7,210 nt of DNA from a bacterium UBP1_UBA4771 (GTDB lineage: Bacteria; Krumholzibacteriota; Krumholzibacteriia; Krumholzibacteriales; Krumholzibacteriaceae). Positions 4,788 to 7,210 of the stretch are shown piece by piece. Numbering within the stretch: the first letter of the stretch is position 1; each line of letters opens with the position of its first letter. The translations under genes were made by a program, and so were the position numbers. Below the pieces are notes generated by a model that saw only the letters and a list, made by a program, of their open reading frames with translations, ran no database searches and had not been told where the DNA came from. The DNA is taken from NCBI GenBank assembly GCA_002403295.1, contig DHHN01000063.1:1-7210 (forward strand). The letters run 5' to 3'.

Positions 4788-6560
4788 TCATTCGAACATC
4801 TCTCCCACCTGCTGCATCGAGCGGTGGAGCTTCTCGCGGATCGCGTCTATCCTTTCGGGCTCGTCGTTCGAAACCGAGAACTTCATGCGGAGGATGTCGG
4901 AAAAGACCTCGAGCCGCTTGAGCTGGTGGATATTCGCGCCCTTCTTGATGGCCTCGAGCCCGAGCGTGTAATAGTCGATGATGACGCGGAGCATCTTTAT
5001 CTGCTTCTCCGGCGTGCAGTACATGTCGATCTTGTCGTAGCTGTTCTGCTGGAGAAAGGCGTTCTTGAACATCTCGCACGTCTCGAGCACGATCCGCTGC
5101 GTGTCGGGAAGCACGTCGGGGCCGACGAGTTTGACGACCTGCTGCAGCTTTCCCTCCTGCTGGAGCAGGTTGAGGATCTGGTGCCTGAGATTGGTCCACT
5201 CGCCGTTCGAGCGGTCCTGCCACCAGTCCGTGATCTCGTCCACGTACTCGCTGTAGCTGTCGAGCCACGAGATCGCCGGGTAATGGCGGGCGTTCGCGAG
5301 CTGGCGATCGAGCGCCCAGAGGCAGCGGACGAACCGTTTCGTGTGCTGCGTTACGGGCTCGGAGAAATCGCCGCCCGGCGGGGAAACGGCGCCGGCGATG
5401 CTGATCGATCCCTCCCGTCCCGAGAAGGTCTGCACCATCCCCGCCCGCTCGTAAAACTCGGCGAGGCGCGTCGGCAGGTACGCGGGGAACCCCTCGTCCG
5501 CCGGCATCTCTTCCATGCGCCCCGAGAGCTCGCGGAGCGCCTCCGCCCAGCGGGAGGTCGAATCGGCCATGATGGCGACGTGGTAGCCCTGATCGCGGTA
5601 GTACTCGGCGATCGTGATCCCCGTGTAGATCGAGGCCTCGCGAGCCGCGACCGGCATGTTCGAGGTGTTCGCGATCATGATCGTGCGCTCCATGAGCGGC
5701 CGCTTCGTCCGCGGGTCGATGAGCTCGGGGAAGCTCATGAGCACGTCGGTCATCTCGTTGCCGCGCTCGCCGCAGCCGATGTACACGATGATGTCCGCGT
5801 CGCACCACTTGGCCAGCGCGTGCTGGATCATCGTCTTGCCGGTGCCGAAGCCGCCCGGCACGACGACCGTGCCCCCCTTCGCCTGCGGAAAGAGCGTGTC
5901 GATCACGCGCTGCCCCGTGATGAGCGGCAGCCGGAGCGGAAGCCGCGCCTTCGACGGCCGCGGCGTGCGCACCGGCCAGCGCTGATGAAACTTGATCTCG
6001 ATCGCGTCGCCGGACGTCCCCTCGACGCGAAGCGCGACCTCGTCGATCGTGTGGGGGCCCGCCGGGGCGACCCAGACGACCCGTCCCTTCGCGTCCGGGG
6101 GAACGAGGAGACGGTGCTCGATGAGCGGCGTCTCCTGGACGGTGCCGAAGATCTCGCCGCCCTCGACGGCGGCGCCGATCGTCATCGTCGGCGTGAAGTC
6201 CCACCGCTTCTCCCGCATGAGCGGCGTCGCGTGGATGCCCTTCTGGATGTACCCGCTCCCCGACGTGTCGCGGATGACTTCGAGCGGCCGCTGGATGCCG
6301 TCGTAGATCGTGCCGAGGAGCCCGGGGCCGAGCTCGACCGAGAGCGGCACGCCGGGGCTGTAGATGTTCGATCCCGGGCGAAGCCCCGTCGTGTCCTCGT
6401 ACACCTGAATCGCCGCCCGGTCGCGGTCGAGCTTCACGATCTCGCCGACGAGATGATCCTCGCCCACCTCGACGAGATCGAGCATCCTCGCGTTCGCGAC
6501 CTCCCGTGCGTGCACGACGGGCCCGATGACCTTCGCTACCTTTCCGATGATCTCAAGCAC
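4788..6560 (-). CDS. atpA: V-type ATP synthase/ATPase catalytic subunit A
   Basis: Subunit A carries the ATP-hydrolysing or ATP-making sites of the A3B3 head. The 590-residue length is typical, and the A-specific insertion absent from B lies at about 115-190. Key motifs are Walker A GGFGTGKT (236-243), IGCGERGNEMTDVL (261-274) with catalytic Glu265, Walker B region VAIMADSTSRWAEALRE (328-344), SISIAGAVSPPGGDFSEPVT (385-404) and YPAISWLDSYSEY (427-439). All catalytic residues look intact. The P-loop has Gly where Thermus A has Pro (GPFGSGKT), a variant I believe occurs in other bacterial V-ATPases. The start is GTG at 6560, supported by AGAGGA eight bases upstream and by the family N-terminus (IGKVAKVIGPVV). 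It lies 57 bp after atpE with no C or F gene between. Whether the enzyme pumps H+ or Na+, or makes ATP, cannot be told without subunits K and I. Confidence 0.97.
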   Translation of the reverse strand: MLEIIGKVAKVIGPVVHAREVANARMLDLVEVGEDHLVGEIVKLDRDRAAIQVYEDTTGLRPGSNIYSPGVPLSVELGPGLLGTIYDGIQRPLEVIRDTSGSGYIQKGIHATPLMREKRWDFTPTMTIGAAVEGGEIFGTVQETPLIEHRLLVPPDAKGRVVWVAPAGPHTIDEVALRVEGTSGDAIEIKFHQRWPVRTPRPSKARLPLRLPLITGQRVIDTLFPQAKGGTVVVPGGFGTGKTMIQHALAKWCDADIIVYIGCGERGNEMTDVLMSFPELIDPRTKRPLMERTIMIANTSNMPVAAREASIYTGITIAEYYRDQGYHVAIMADSTSRWAEALRELSGRMEEMPADEGFPAYLPTRLAEFYERAGMVQTFSGREGSISIAGAVSPPGGDFSEPVTQHTKRFVRCLWALDRQLANARHYPAISWLDSYSEYVDEITDWWQDRSNGEWTNLRHQILNLLQQEGKLQQVVKLVGPDVLPDTQRIVLETCEMFKNAFLQQNSYDKIDMYCTPEKQIKMLRVIIDYYTLGLEAIKKGANIHQLKRLEVFSDILRMKFSVSNDEPERIDAIREKLHRSMQQVGEMFE

Positions 6561-6568
6561 GGCACTCT

Positions 6569-6574
6569 TCCTCT
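6569..6574 (-). promoter_or_regulatory. Ribosome binding site of atpA
   Basis: AGAGGA on the minus strand, within a purine-rich run, lies eight bases before the GTG start at 6560. It is the clearest Shine-Dalgarno site among the ATPase genes and supports the non-ATG start. Confidence 0.65.
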
Positions 6575-6593
6575 TTCTTCGCTCGCCGCCGCC

Positions 6594-6610
6594 GCGCGGT
6601 TCGTCCGCGC
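6594..6610 (-). repeat. Inverted repeat in the atpE-atpA gap
   Basis: GCGCGG at 6594-6599 pairs with CCGCGC at 6605-6610 around a five-base loop, seven bases after the atpE stop. A loose C/T mix and then the purine-rich ribosome binding site of atpA follow on the transcribed strand. It could help uncouple atpE from atpA expression. Confidence 0.35.
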
Positions 6611-6617
6611 CGGACGT

Positions 6618-7210
6618 CTATTCGATCCTGTCGTGCGAGGAGAAGACCTCCTCGAAAACGAACGATCTCGTCTCCTCGCGAAAGCGGTACAGGCGCGCCT
6701 CGAACGTGTTGTCGAAGATCACGTTTCCGCCCGGCACGCTCACCTGCGCGCCGCCGAGCACGGCGCCGGGGAGCGGCTTCGCCTCGAGCGAGCGGACGGT
6801 CCGCCCCTCCGCCTTCATGATCTCGCGAATGCGCGGGAACGACTTCGACTCGAGAAGCGCGAGATCACGCCGGTCGGCGTGCACGACGAAGACGTCCCCT
6901 TCGAGCACGCGGACCGCCTCGGCGACGAGCGCGGCGAGAACGTCCGCGTAATCTCCTCGCGAGCGCGCGTTCTCGACCGCCCCGTTCACGCGGGCCATGA
7001 CCGCCGTCACGACCTCCTCGCGGGCGCGAAGCTTGATGCGTCGCACCTCGAGGCTCACGCTCGACAGCGTCCGCCGCTTCGCCATTTCTCCGCGCTCCAC
7101 GGCGTCCTTCACGATCCGCTCGCCGGCCTGCCGGGCTTTCGCCTCGGCGCGGGAGACGATCTCTTCGGCGGTTCGGCGGGCCTTCCCCGTTATGGAGTCG
7201 ACCTCCTTCG
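6618..7210 (-). CDS. atpE: V-type ATP synthase/ATPase subunit E (peripheral stalk), 5' end outside window
   Basis: Subunit E pairs with G (or H) to form the peripheral stalk that holds the A3B3 head against rotation. The frame is open to the window edge and 196 residues are visible. As E proteins have about 185-210, only a few residues are missing. The first visible third is a charged, Ala/Glu/Arg-rich helix (for example KARRTAEEIVSRAEAKARQ), as expected for the coiled coil with G. The C-terminal globular domain shows GDVFVVHADRRDLALL and ends with GGAQVSVPGGNVIFDNTFEA, which matches the conserved IDNTFEARL-type signature. An internal GTG at 7112 could start a shorter protein but would remove most of the coiled coil, so I reject it. 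This is the first gene of the visible ATPase cluster; the stop TAG is at 6620-6618. Confidence 0.92.
   Translation of the reverse strand, partial: KEVDSITGKARRTAEEIVSRAEAKARQAGERIVKDAVERGEMAKRRTLSSVSLEVRRIKLRAREEVVTAVMARVNGAVENARSRGDYADVLAALVAEAVRVLEGDVFVVHADRRDLALLESKSFPRIREIMKAEGRTVRSLEAKPLPGAVLGGAQVSVPGGNVIFDNTFEARLYRFREETRSFVFEEVFSSHDRIE

Noticed and set aside
4765..6204. A 479-codon minus-strand frame overlapping atpA.
   Set aside because: It is an out-of-frame reading of atpA, rich in Arg, Gly and His, while the atpA frame holds all catalytic motifs.
6618..7112. A complete short atpE from the GTG at 7112.
   Set aside because: The same frame stays open to the window edge and encodes the typical N-terminal coiled coil, so the gene is truncated by the window and not short.

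Overview
The window is a GC-rich bacterial segment in which every supported gene lies on the minus strand, so transcription runs from the right edge to the left. The right two thirds carry the catalytic and rotor core of a V-type (A/V-type) ATPase in the order E (cut by the window edge), A, B, D. The left third carries a universal stress protein, a PTS EIIA type-2 domain protein and a two-gene module: a protein of unknown function with seven cysteines, and an ATPase of the 2-hydroxyacyl-CoA dehydratase activator type (HgdC/BadF, ASKHA fold). The host is probably an uncultured high-GC bacterium. Krumholzibacteriota, Eisenbacteria or another FCB-like lineage is my guess from GC content and the bacterial V-ATPase; no marker in the window settles it.

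Layout from right to left, in transcription order: atpE (7210-6618, 5' end missing), a 57-bp gap with an inverted repeat, atpA (6560-4788), atpB (start near 4772, end 3378), a 62-bp gap with two GC-rich inverted repeats and a weak ribosome binding site, atpD (3315-2677), and usp (2680-2195), whose ATG overlaps the atpD stop as ATGA. A 101-bp gap follows with a weak terminator-like hairpin and an 18-bp perfect palindrome next to a good Shine-Dalgarno site. Then come the EIIA gene (2093-1623), a 101-bp gap with a 9-bp-stem GC hairpin just after the stop, the cysteine-rich unknown gene (1521-775), and the activase-like gene (765-85), separated from it by only 9 bp. The last 84 bp hold another GC-rich inverted repeat and possibly the first codons of a further gene. 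No gene-free stretch exceeds about 100 bp, and I see no tRNA, rRNA, CRISPR array or insertion sequence.

How they may work together: A and B form the A3B3 head, D the central shaft, and E a peripheral stalk subunit. The stator and membrane subunits I and K, and C, F and G, are not in the window. The Usp-like protein is translationally coupled to D, and the EIIA protein has an intact phospho-acceptor histidine. Both could be regulators tied to energy state, though that is inferred from position only. The activase-like protein keeps the two cysteines that, in HgdC, hold a [4Fe-4S] cluster across the dimer. Its tightly linked partner is much shorter than the usual dehydratase or double-cubane partners. 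This pair is the best candidate for an undescribed system: an ATP-driven low-potential electron transfer device with an unknown acceptor.
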